The position numbers and the translations under genes were made by a program. A stretch of 5,521 nt of DNA from contig JAJUJY010000234.1 of the NCBI GenBank assembly GCA_029265085.1, forward strand, positions 1 to 5,521, in the 5' to 3' direction. A model generated the notes under the pieces. The model was not told the DNA's origin. It searched no databases and saw only the letters and a list, made by a program, of their open reading frames with translations. The stretch comes from Chloroflexota bacterium (lineage in GTDB: Bacteria; Chloroflexota; Anaerolineae; Anaerolineales; Anaerolineaceae). Positions 1 to 5,343 of the stretch are shown here, one piece after another. The number at the start of each line of letters is the position of its first letter. Within the stretch, counting starts at the first letter, position 1.

Positions 1-350
1 AAAAGCCCATGCTCTACCCGCGCAAAGAGGTCAAAGAATACGGAACCAAAGCCGAGATCGAGGGTGATTACCACGCCGGGGAAACCGCGGCAGTGATCGA
101 CGACCTGGCTACCACCGGGGGCAGCAAATTTGAGGCCATCGAACGCCTGACCGCTGCCGGGCTGCGCGTGAAGGACGTAATTGTATTGATCGACCGCCAA
201 TCGGGGGCGGCGCAGGCACTGGCTGAGGCCGGATACCGCCTGCATGCTGTGGTCACTTTATCCGCGCTGCTGGATACCTGGGAGGCTGTCGGGCGCATCC
301 CGGCGGAGCAAATCACCGCGGCGCGTGAATTCTTGGGGAGGAATGGATAA
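1..350 (+). CDS. pyrE: Orotate phosphoribosyltransferase, C-terminal part (5' end outside window)
   Basis: Catalyses transfer of the phosphoribosyl group of PRPP to orotate, giving orotidine 5'-monophosphate, the fifth step of UMP synthesis in the cytoplasm. The reading frame is open to the left edge (Lys-Pro precede the first visible Met at position 9), so that Met is internal, and about 115 residues are seen against roughly 190-210 for a free-standing enzyme. Visible family signatures are the segment PRKEVKEYGTKAEIEG near the start, which holds the catalytic-loop lysines, and the PRPP-binding motif AAVIDDLATTGGSK at positions 87-128, with its two acidic residues. The later stretch VLIDRQSGAAQALAEAGYRL matches the C-terminal half of OPRT domains of UMP-synthase type. 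Because the N-terminus is missing, it cannot be told whether this is a single-domain PyrE or the end of a PyrF-PyrE fusion. It directly abuts pyrD, supporting a pyr operon. Confidence 0.93.
   Translation, partial: KPMLYPRKEVKEYGTKAEIEGDYHAGETAAVIDDLATTGGSKFEAIERLTAAGLRVKDVIVLIDRQSGAAQALAEAGYRLHAVVTLSALLDTWEAVGRIPAEQITAAREFLGRNG
335..341 (+). promoter_or_regulatory. Ribosome binding site of pyrD, inside the end of pyrE
   Basis: GGGGAGG lies 9 bases before the ATG at 351 and inside the last codons of pyrE. It fixes the pyrD start, and because pyrE ends at 350 with no spacer it suggests translational coupling of the two genes. Confidence 0.8.
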
Positions 351-1388
351 ATGTATAAATTCTTACGCCGGTTCATCTACCTGCTCACACCGGAGCAGGC
401 CCATACATCCACCATCACTGCACTGCGCCTGGGCGGGAGCAACCCGCTCAGTGCGGCGCTCATCCGGGCTATGTTCCGGCCAAAGATCAACGGACCGGCA
501 GTCGAGGCGTTTGGCCTGACCTTTCCTAACCCGCTCGGCATGGCCGCCGGGTATGATAAGGACGGGTTTGGCTGGCGCGGATTGGCCTGCCTGGGCTTCG
601 GGCATATTGAACTGGGCACGGTCACACCCAAAGGCCAACCCGGCAATCCCGAGCCGCGCATTTTCCGGCTGGTGCAGGATGAAGCCGTCATCAACCGGAT
701 GGGTTTCCCCAACCGGGGCGCGGATTTCCTGGCCAAACGCATGCAGGGCAGCCGCCCCAAGGGGTTGGTGCTGGGGGTTAATATCGGCAAAAACAAGGCC
801 ACTCCGCTGGAGGAGGCCGCCCAGGATTACATCACCCTGACGCAGAAGTTTGCCCCCCTGGCCGATTACCTGGCCGTTAACGTCAGTTCGCCTAACACGC
901 CTGGGCTGCGCACGCTGCAATCCCGCGCCGCATTAGAGGGGCTGCTGCGCCCGCTGGCAGAAGAACGCGCCGCGCAAGAAAAGTCGCTCAGTAAGCGCGT
1001 GCCGGTGCTGGTCAAGCTGGCTCCGGACCTGGACGACACCGACCTGGACGATGCCCTGGCCGCTGTGCAAGATTGCGGCATGGACGGGGTGATCATTTCC
1101 AACACCACCCTGCGCCGGGATGGGTTGACCTCGGCGCTAGCCGCTGAAACCGGCGGCATGTCCGGGAAACCGCTCAACGATCTCAACACCCGCCTGGTCA
1201 AAGACGTGGTCCGGCGCACCGGCGGAGCACTGCCCGTGGTCGCCAGCGGCGGGGTGATGACCCCCGCAGACGCACAGGCCAAACTGGATGCGGGCGCGGT
1301 GCTGGTGCAGCTCTACACCGGCTTGATTTATGCCGGCCCCGGATTGGTGAGAGATACGTTGAATGCGGGGGTGGTCAGCAAAAGATAG
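351..1388 (+). CDS. pyrD: Dihydroorotate dehydrogenase (quinone), class 2
   Basis: Oxidises dihydroorotate to orotate with FMN and passes the electrons to membrane quinones, the fourth step of UMP synthesis. At 345 residues it is full length for class 2. The N-terminal extension of about 45 residues (MYKFLRRFIYLLTPEQAH...) is the amphipathic helical part that class 2 enzymes use to sit on the membrane and reach quinone; class 1 enzymes lack it. Signatures in order: NPLGMAAGYDKDG (residues 60-72, substrate-contacting Lys70), GTVTPKGQPGNPEPRIFRL (89-107), INRMGFPNRG (114-123), GVNIGKNK (142-149), NVSSPNTPGLR (177-187), VKLAPDL (221-227), ISNTT (249-253), GGMSGKPL (268-275) and the FMN phosphate site ASGGVMTPADA (298-308) to LYTG (321-324). 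The catalytic base is Ser180, equivalent to Ser175 of E. coli PyrD, which marks class 2 rather than the Cys of class 1. All key residues are present. Co-transcribed with pyrE and followed by a strong terminator. Confidence 0.97.
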   Translation: MYKFLRRFIYLLTPEQAHTSTITALRLGGSNPLSAALIRAMFRPKINGPAVEAFGLTFPNPLGMAAGYDKDGFGWRGLACLGFGHIELGTVTPKGQPGNPEPRIFRLVQDEAVINRMGFPNRGADFLAKRMQGSRPKGLVLGVNIGKNKATPLEEAAQDYITLTQKFAPLADYLAVNVSSPNTPGLRTLQSRAALEGLLRPLAEERAAQEKSLSKRVPVLVKLAPDLDDTDLDDALAAVQDCGMDGVIISNTTLRRDGLTSALAAETGGMSGKPLNDLNTRLVKDVVRRTGGALPVVASGGVMTPADAQAKLDAGAVLVQLYTGLIYAGPGLVRDTLNAGVVSKR

Positions 1389-1390
1389 CT

Positions 1391-1439
1391 GTCAGCGATC
1401 AGCCGTCAGCCGACAGCCATCAGCCGTCAGCCGTCAGCA
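1391..1439. repeat. Heptamer tandem repeat, consensus RTCAGCC, seven units
   Basis: Seven consecutive 7-base units lie just downstream of the pyrD stop: GTCAGCG, ATCAGCC, GTCAGCC, GACAGCC, ATCAGCC, GTCAGCC, GTCAGCA. The bases CAGC are invariant and the first position alternates between G and A. A degenerate unit (GATAGCT, 1384-1390) includes the stop codon, and an in-phase-broken GTCAGCA is found at 1374-1380 inside the last codons of pyrD. Short heptamer arrays of this kind are known as dispersed intergenic repeats in several bacterial lineages; their role is not established. There is no spacer structure, so it is not a CRISPR array. Confidence 0.85.
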
Positions 1440-1480
1440 AACCCTGGAAGGTCTTGGAGACCGCCAGGGTTTTTCTTTTC
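1439..1480 (+). terminator. Rho-independent terminator of the pyrE-pyrD operon
   Basis: AAACCCTGG (1439-1447) pairs with CCAGGGTTT (1464-1472). After a small AA/G internal loop the stem continues with GGTCT (1450-1454) and AGACC (1458-1462) closed by a three-base loop, and a T-rich run (TTTTTCTTTT) follows. It starts 50 bases after the pyrD stop, immediately behind the heptamer array. The reverse strand lacks a comparable T tract, so it should act on the + strand only. Confidence 0.88.
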
Positions 1481-1506
1481 CTCCCTTCTGGGAGGGTTTG
1501 GGTGGG
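1480..1506. repeat. GC-rich hairpin with G-run tail, likely dispersed intergenic element
   Basis: CCTCCC (1480-1485) and GGGAGG (1490-1495) form a perfect 6-bp stem with a TTCT loop, followed by GGTTTGGGTGGG (1495-1506). No T run follows, so it is a poor terminator. The look, a CTCCC/GGGAG hairpin followed by a TTTGGGTGGG tail, is familiar from intergenic repeats of many bacterial genomes, but only one copy is in the window, so the repeat status is inference. Confidence 0.45.
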
Positions 1507-1590
1507 TCCAATAACCGCAGCACCTCAGAACCGCCGGCCTCACGGACCCGAACCATACATCAATAACCCCTGCCCCTCTTTTGACCAGCC

Positions 1591-1626
1591 ATAAAAAAGG
1601 CGCGGGTGATCGGATCACACCGCGCC
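1591..1626 (-). terminator. Rho-independent terminator of the HtrA-like protease gene
   Basis: Read on the minus strand, a 7-bp GC-rich stem (GGCGCGG at 1599-1605 against CCGCGCC at 1620-1626), a single bulged base, and a further 5-bp stem (GTGAT 1606-1610, ATCAC 1614-1618) with a three-base loop are followed by TTTTTTAT (1591-1598). It begins 23 bases beyond the stop codon of the protease gene. Nothing else is recognised between 1507 and 1590. Confidence 0.92.
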
Positions 1627-1649
1627 AAATGGGTTCCAAAATACCGGTT

Positions 1650-3329
1650 TTACGGTTCGCTGATCATCAGCGCATCAAAGCTGACTGTGATCGGTACCGT
1701 ATCAAACGAGGAGGCTGAAAGGCCAATTTGCCCTTCGCTGAAACGGGTGTCATTAACCGTGCGGACCAGCGTATCATTGATATACACATTCAATTTGCTG
1801 CCAACGCACTCCAGGCTGAATATATTCTCATCCTGGCCCATATTGATATTAAACGAGCCGCCGTCATACAGGGTGGTGAAACCCTGCTGGCTCTCATCAT
1901 ACCGCAGCAGTGACCATAATCCATTGGAGCTGACATTGAACTCATACCAGCCCAGGTTTTCATCATAGCGGCACACCAGGCTGAAGAAGTTATTATTACT
2001 GGCTGCCTGGTTATAAACCAGCGCATCCAGGCGCACATCTTCATAAATCCAGGGATCGTAGGTCAAATAGACGTAGGTTTCCGGATCGCGGATATCAAAG
2101 ATCAGGGTGCTGTCTTCGGTGTAAAGATCAAAATCGGCATTGTCTTCGCCGAAGAAGAAATAGGTCCAGTCCGGCAGGTCGGTATCAAATTCTTCGGTGT
2201 AGAAAGCCGGGGCTTCGCCGGTATCGCCAGTGTCGCCGCCATCGGTGCTGCCGTCCGAAAGATCGATGGTATCAATGGCTACCAGCTCGCGGCCGTTCAA
2301 CTGGCCTTCCATCAATTCACCCGTTCCGGAACGTACCAGCTTCAGGCTCAGGGTATCTTCGGGATCATGGGTACGCAGCACATCGCAGTAATCAATCAAC
2401 AAACCTTCGCGGCCCAGGGTAATACCTTCCATTTCCAACAGGAAATCACCCGGCTGGATGCCGGATTTATCTGCCGGTGAGCCGGAAGCCACCGAATAGA
2501 CCCAAACACCGGTCAGGCTGCCGTCATCGGTCATCAGGGCTTCGCCGTTGATACCGATCGAATCGACATCTTTTTTATCCGCAAGCTGATCTACCACTTT
2601 AATGGCCGCTTTGGCGGGAATGGCATAATACTGATCGTATTCACTGGCACCAGCATAATTCACACCCACCACCTGGCCGTCCTCTGTCACCAGCGGGCCG
2701 CCGGAATTGCCGGGATTAATAATGGCGTCATGTTCCAACACGGTATCTACTGCCGTCCAGCTGGTATTGCCGTCGGCTTGTTCTTTGGAAATTGCGCCTT
2801 CATGGCGGGTAAAGTTCGGGTCACCCAGGGGATAGCCCATCGAATACACAGCCAGGCCGAGTTCGGGAGTTTCTTTGTACCAGTTAAGGTAGGGGAAGCC
2901 GTCACCTTCGATATCAATGACCGCAAGGTCAGAACATTCTGACACACCCAGGATGCGGGCATTGTAGGCTTTATCGCCATCCGCAAAATAGACCTTGATG
3001 CGCGCGGCCCCGGTCACAACGTGGTTGTTGGTCACGGCAATGCCGTCCGGGCTGATAATAAAACCACTGCCGCTGCCCAGCTCTTGCACGGAACCAAATC
3101 CGGGATACTCATAGGTACCTTCGGCAACGATGCGAATGACCGCATCTTTGGCTTCTGACAACGAGGTGGCGGCACCATCCTCAGCAGGTGCTTCGGTCGC
3201 AGCCGGCGGCTCGGGTGGTGCTGTGGGGGCAGTTTCTTCGGTTGGTTTGGGGGAAGGCAAACCACAGGCCATCATAAAAATGATGGTGAATAACAGCCCA
3301 AACAATAGGAATAAAGATTTGCGACTCAT
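1650..3329 (-). CDS. HtrA/DegP-like lipoprotein serine protease with PDZ and extra C-terminal domain
   Basis: A predicted surface-anchored trypsin-fold protease for quality control or processing of extracytoplasmic proteins. Residues 1-22 form a lipoprotein signal (Arg3, Lys4, hydrophobic core, MMAC with the lipidated Cys22), then a Pro/Thr/Glu/Ala-rich stalk to about residue 55. The protease domain (about 58-250) carries the complete triad: His103 in TNNHVV, Asp134 in SDLAVID and Ser209 in GNSGGPL, with SGSGFIIS and AIPAK also typical of HtrA. A PDZ domain follows (about 260-345; SPADKSGIQPGDFLLEMEG is its hallmark). An acidic Ser/Asp/Gly/Thr linker (357-373) leads to a C-terminal domain (376-559) of predicted beta-sandwich type that is not part of ordinary HtrA, and that is homologous to the C-terminus of the divergent neighbour. 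Ordinary single-PDZ HtrAs have about 350-420 residues; the excess is this domain. The ATG at 3329 is supported by AAGGAG six bases upstream and by the signal peptide. The natural substrate and what the extra domain binds are unknown. Confidence 0.92.
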   Translation of the reverse strand: MSRKSLFLLFGLLFTIIFMMACGLPSPKPTEETAPTAPPEPPAATEAPAEDGAATSLSEAKDAVIRIVAEGTYEYPGFGSVQELGSGSGFIISPDGIAVTNNHVVTGAARIKVYFADGDKAYNARILGVSECSDLAVIDIEGDGFPYLNWYKETPELGLAVYSMGYPLGDPNFTRHEGAISKEQADGNTSWTAVDTVLEHDAIINPGNSGGPLVTEDGQVVGVNYAGASEYDQYYAIPAKAAIKVVDQLADKKDVDSIGINGEALMTDDGSLTGVWVYSVASGSPADKSGIQPGDFLLEMEGITLGREGLLIDYCDVLRTHDPEDTLSLKLVRSGTGELMEGQLNGRELVAIDTIDLSDGSTDGGDTGDTGEAPAFYTEEFDTDLPDWTYFFFGEDNADFDLYTEDSTLIFDIRDPETYVYLTYDPWIYEDVRLDALVYNQAASNNNFFSLVCRYDENLGWYEFNVSSNGLWSLLRYDESQQGFTTLYDGGSFNINMGQDENIFSLECVGSKLNVYINDTLVRTVNDTRFSEGQIGLSASSFDTVPITVSFDALMISEP

Positions 3330-3335
3330 ATTGGG

Positions 3336-3341
3336 CTCCTT
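3336..3341 (-). promoter_or_regulatory. Ribosome binding site of the HtrA-like protease gene
   Basis: On the minus strand AAGGAG lies six bases before the ATG at 3329, ideal spacing, and selects this start codon. Confidence 0.85.
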
Positions 3342-3371
3342 TTTCTTCAGCCAGGGAATGCTGAATAGGGG

Positions 3372-3377
3372 ATAATA
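3372..3377 (-). promoter_or_regulatory. Candidate -10 box for the protease gene
   Basis: On the minus strand this reads TATTAT, five of six matches to the sigma-70 -10 consensus, about 43 bases before the start codon. The hexamer 17 bases upstream (TCCAAA, 3395-3400) is a weak -35 box. An alternative -10 is TACAAT at 3384-3389. In such an AT-rich stretch chance matches are frequent, so this is tentative. Confidence 0.3.
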
Positions 3378-3380
3378 AAT

Positions 3381-3419
3381 AAAATTGTACTTGATTTGGA
3401 CGATTTAAAGCACAATTTT
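3381..3419. repeat. Inverted repeat AAAATTGT ... ACAATTTT in the divergent control region
   Basis: Perfect 8-bp arms at 3381-3388 and 3412-3419 are separated by 23 bases. With arm starts 31 bases apart (about three helical turns) it could be a paired operator, but AT-rich sequence produces such repeats easily by chance. The left arm overlaps a possible minus-strand -10 box. Confidence 0.4.
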
Positions 3420-3446
3420 TAATAAAACATCCAACACATTTATTTT

Positions 3447-3456
3447 ACAATATTGT
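3447..3456. repeat. Perfect 10-bp palindrome ACAATATTGT
   Basis: The palindrome uses the same ACAAT/ATTGT half-sites as the inverted repeat 28 bases to its left, with the ACAAT of the two exactly 35 bases apart. It overlaps the candidate -35 box of the plus-strand gene, a position where a bound repressor would block transcription. Possible operator; no regulator gene is seen in the window. Confidence 0.4.
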
Positions 3457-3481
3457 TAAGAAGAATACTTTAGAAAATTAT
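3453..3481 (+). promoter_or_regulatory. Candidate sigma-70 promoter for the membrane-anchored protein gene
   Basis: TTGTTA (3453-3458) and AATTAT (3476-3481) are 17 bases apart, each with four of six consensus matches. This would give a leader of about 75 bases. An overlapping alternative is TTTACA (3444-3449) with TACTTT (3466-3471). Tentative. Confidence 0.3.
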
Positions 3482-3551
3482 ATGGGTATTTCTGACCGTA
3501 TTACGCAGCTTAATCCCCGCCGAAACGGCTGCACCTGGGTTTGATCGAAAC

Positions 3552-3559
3552 GGGAGGGG
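3552..3559 (+). promoter_or_regulatory. Ribosome binding site of the membrane-anchored protein gene
   Basis: GGGAGGGG with its GGAGG core five bases before the ATG at 3563; it supports this start, which also gives an N-terminal membrane segment. Confidence 0.8.
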
Positions 3560-3562
3560 CAA

Positions 3563-4420
3563 ATGAAACCTGCTTTATTAATTGCTTTGCTCGTGTTGAT
3601 TGGAATCACACTGGCTGCATTAATTTTTAGCCTGACCTACCGCCCACCCGCACCGCCAGCCCAGCCAGCGACTGTGACCGCCCTGGCGATTGTTACGAAC
3701 CCGGACAGCGAAGCCCCCGACCAATACGCTCCCACCCTGGCCGTGACTCTGGTTGAACAGATCAGCCCCACGCCAACGACCAGCAGCACTGAAGACGCAG
3801 CCGCCGAGGATACAACCACAGCCAGCGAAACACCGGTTATGGAGGAATTGCAGCCCGGTCAGGGCCAGCTCTTTTTTGAGGACTTTGAAAAAGATGCGGT
3901 TGGTTGGCAGTATTTCGTCACAGCGGGTGATGAAAGCGCAATGGATATTTACCTGGAAGGCGGCTTGCTGGTGGTGGAATTAACCAGTGAAGAAATAGCG
4001 GCGTATGTGTTGTACGACCAGATCACCCTGGCCAATGTCACCGTGGTGACCACCGCGCGCAGTGCTGCCGCCCAGGATAAAGAAATCAGTCTGGTGTGCC
4101 GCTCCACCGAGGGGGTAGGATGGTATGAATTCGGTGCCAGCCACACCGGACGGTGGGCAATCAAACGATATGACGAAGAAACCGACCAGCGCATCATCCT
4201 GGATGACGGCAATACAACCGCCATCCGCGGCGGGGAAGAAGAGAATACCTACTCTGCCACCTGCAGCGGACCGGAATTATCTTTTGAAGTGAACGGGCAG
4301 CCGGTGGGATACACCGTTGATACCCGGTTGATCTCCGGCACCGCCGGGCTCGGCATCACGGCCTTCAGTGACCTGCCTGTGGTGGTGAAATTTGATACGG
4401 TTGCTTTTTTAGAACCCTAA
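3563..4420 (+). CDS. Membrane-anchored extracytoplasmic protein with stalk and C-terminal domain shared with the neighbouring protease
   Basis: I do not recognise a named family for the full protein. Residues 4-25 are a strongly hydrophobic segment after a single Lys, best read as an uncleaved signal anchor with the rest outside the cell; there is no lipobox Cys. Residues 27-100 form a low-complexity stalk rich in Pro, Thr, Ser, Ala and Glu (for example SPTPTTSSTEDAAAEDTTT). Residues 103-285 form a compact domain of predicted beta-strands, resembling the concanavalin/LamG-like beta-sandwich modules common in secreted proteins; this fold is inference. It aligns with residues 376-559 of the divergent HtrA-like protease: SLVCR, GWYEF, RYDE and the C-terminal FD...EP are shared, with one single-residue gap over the whole length. 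Cys179 and Cys234 match Cys453 and Cys508 there. No catalytic motif is visible, so a ligand-binding or scaffold role is more likely than enzymatic. Its stop codon overlaps that of the convergent VOC gene. Confidence 0.85.
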   Translation: MKPALLIALLVLIGITLAALIFSLTYRPPAPPAQPATVTALAIVTNPDSEAPDQYAPTLAVTLVEQISPTPTTSSTEDAAAEDTTTASETPVMEELQPGQGQLFFEDFEKDAVGWQYFVTAGDESAMDIYLEGGLLVVELTSEEIAAYVLYDQITLANVTVVTTARSAAAQDKEISLVCRSTEGVGWYEFGASHTGRWAIKRYDEETDQRIILDDGNTTAIRGGEEENTYSATCSGPELSFEVNGQPVGYTVDTRLISGTAGLGITAFSDLPVVVKFDTVAFLEP

Positions 4421-5283
4421 CCGCGCAGCGCCAGTCGCAGACCGTTTCCAGCCGGGTCGCGGGTCAGCCAACCGCCAGGGATTTCTTCCAACGGCGCGCC
4501 GGCTGCCCGGATGCGGTTTAAAACGGCATCCAGAGCGGGCTGATCGGGCAGCAGCAGCTCGTACCAACGCAGCCCGGCTGCATTGGCCGGAGCAGGCGGC
4601 TGGCCTGCACTTTCCCAGGTGTTTGCACCGACATGGTGGTGGTAACCACCCGCCGATAAGAAAGCTGCCGAAGGTCCATATTCCTGCATTAAATCCAGGC
4701 CAATGACCTGCCGGTAAAAATCCAGCGCTTTTGGCAGATCGTTCACCCGCAAATGCACATGCCCAACTCGCGTGCCGGATTCCAGCCCCTGCCAGGCATC
4801 AATCTTGCCGCGCAGCTCAAACAGGAGATTATCCACGTTCAGCTCATCGGTACCCATATCCAGACCGCCGTCCTCGTCCTGCGGCCACTCCTCTTGCGGG
4901 CGGTCGCAGTAGATTTCCAGCCCATTGCCTTCCGGGTCGGTCAGATAAATGGCTTCCGAAACGCCGTGATCCGCCCAACCCTGGATAGCGGCCTTGCGCT
5001 CGGCCAGTTGGTAGAGCGCGCGGGCTAACCCAAAACGAGTAGCCGTGCGGATGGCCACATGGTAGAGGCCGGGGGCTTTGGGGGCGCGGGGAGCATCTTG
5101 CACCTCGTACAGTGAGATCAATGGAACACCGTCCACGCCCAGGTGTGCGGCGGGCGGGTTTGTTTCGGATGAGAGCAGCTTTAAGCCAAGGATCTTTTGA
5201 TAAAACGCCGTGCTGCGCTCCAGGTTGTTTACAACGAGCGCTACTGCACCAACGATAGTTTCAGGGTGAATGGATTCGGTCAT
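4417..5283 (-). CDS. Two-domain VOC-superfamily protein, CatE/glyoxalase-like (putative extradiol dioxygenase)
   Basis: Vicinal-oxygen-chelate proteins use a divalent metal for ring cleavage, isomerisation or related reactions; this one resembles the cytoplasmic CatE (catechol 2,3-dioxygenase, COG2514) family in length (288 residues, typical about 285) and layout. The first VOC domain covers about residues 10-128 (VALVVNNLERSTAFYQKILGL, then GLYHVAI with His75, and DPEGNGLEIY with Glu123). The second covers about 172-286 (VGHVHLRVNDLPKALDFYRQVIGLDL with His175 and His177, then SAGGYHHHVGANTWESAG, a very characteristic family block, and DPAGNGLRLAL). Metal ligands are thus split: the first domain lacks the first His and the second has Arg283 in place of Glu. 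Family members I recall share this pattern, so it is probably not decay. The true substrate cannot be told. It lies downstream of a transporter gene on the same strand. GAGG five bases upstream supports the start. Confidence 0.88.
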   Translation of the reverse strand: MTESIHPETIVGAVALVVNNLERSTAFYQKILGLKLLSSETNPPAAHLGVDGVPLISLYEVQDAPRAPKAPGLYHVAIRTATRFGLARALYQLAERKAAIQGWADHGVSEAIYLTDPEGNGLEIYCDRPQEEWPQDEDGGLDMGTDELNVDNLLFELRGKIDAWQGLESGTRVGHVHLRVNDLPKALDFYRQVIGLDLMQEYGPSAAFLSAGGYHHHVGANTWESAGQPPAPANAAGLRWYELLLPDQPALDAVLNRIRAAGAPLEEIPGGWLTRDPAGNGLRLALRG

Positions 5284-5288
5284 ATTCG

Positions 5289-5292
5289 CCTC
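5289..5292 (-). promoter_or_regulatory. Ribosome binding site of the VOC protein gene
   Basis: Minus-strand TTGAGGCG contains GAGG five bases before the ATG at 5283. It is a moderate site but the only plausible one near this start. Confidence 0.6.
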
Positions 5293-5315
5293 AATTTATG
5301 GAGTACTTCTCTCGT

Positions 5316-5324
5316 ATTTTACCA
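5316..5324 (-). promoter_or_regulatory. Candidate extended -10 promoter of the VOC protein gene
   Basis: The minus strand reads TGGTAAAAT: a five-of-six -10 hexamer preceded by the TGn extension that can replace a -35 box. No good -35 hexamer lies 16-18 bases upstream. It would give a leader of about 25 bases. No terminator is seen between the upstream transporter gene and this site, so readthrough from that gene is also possible. Confidence 0.4.
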
Positions 5325-5343
5325 GAATAATCCAAAAAATGAC

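Larger units (their letters stand above)
3330..3562. promoter_or_regulatory. Divergent, AT-rich control region between protease and membrane-anchored protein genes
   Basis: These 233 bases separate two genes transcribed away from each other, so both promoters must lie here. Positions about 3365-3485 are conspicuously A/T-rich compared with the flanking genes. Three ATTGT/ACAAT-type elements occur in this stretch (3381-3388, 3412-3419, 3447-3456). The last 75 bases before the + gene are GC-richer and form its probable 5' leader; no known riboswitch was recognised there. Confidence 0.7.

Noticed and set aside
363..920. Long open frame on the minus strand inside pyrD (185 codons)
   Set aside because: Shadow of a GC-rich coding region; the + frame is an unmistakable pyrD with all motifs.
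1391..1439. Possible CRISPR array
   Set aside because: Units of seven bases in direct succession, no spacers, no cas genes.
1504..1549. Inverted repeat GGGTCC ... GGACCC between the convergent genes
   Set aside because: Only 6 bp with a 34-base loop; expected by chance in a GC-rich stretch.
1363..1566. Open frame of 67 codons on + covering the end of pyrD, the heptamers and the terminator
   Set aside because: Its sequence (SAVSRQPSAVSRQ) is only the translation of the heptamer repeat and runs through a strong terminator; no ribosome site.
1606..1968. Open frame on + opposite the end of the protease gene
   Set aside because: Antisense to a well supported coding region and spans the minus-strand terminator; composition not protein-like.
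3505..3532. Possible hairpin or riboswitch in the leader of the membrane-anchored protein gene (GCAGC/GCTGC, alternative GCCG-AAA-CGGC)
   Set aside because: Short, mutually exclusive stems with no T tract and no match to a riboswitch class that I know; likely chance pairing.
4753..5028. Open frame on + opposite the VOC gene
   Set aside because: Antisense shadow; the VOC motifs on the minus strand are clear.
3330..5343. Defence system, toxin-antitoxin or mobile element around the divergent pair
   Set aside because: No transposase, integrase, nuclease, helicase or methylase motif and no terminal repeats were found; both divergent genes look like ordinary surface proteins.
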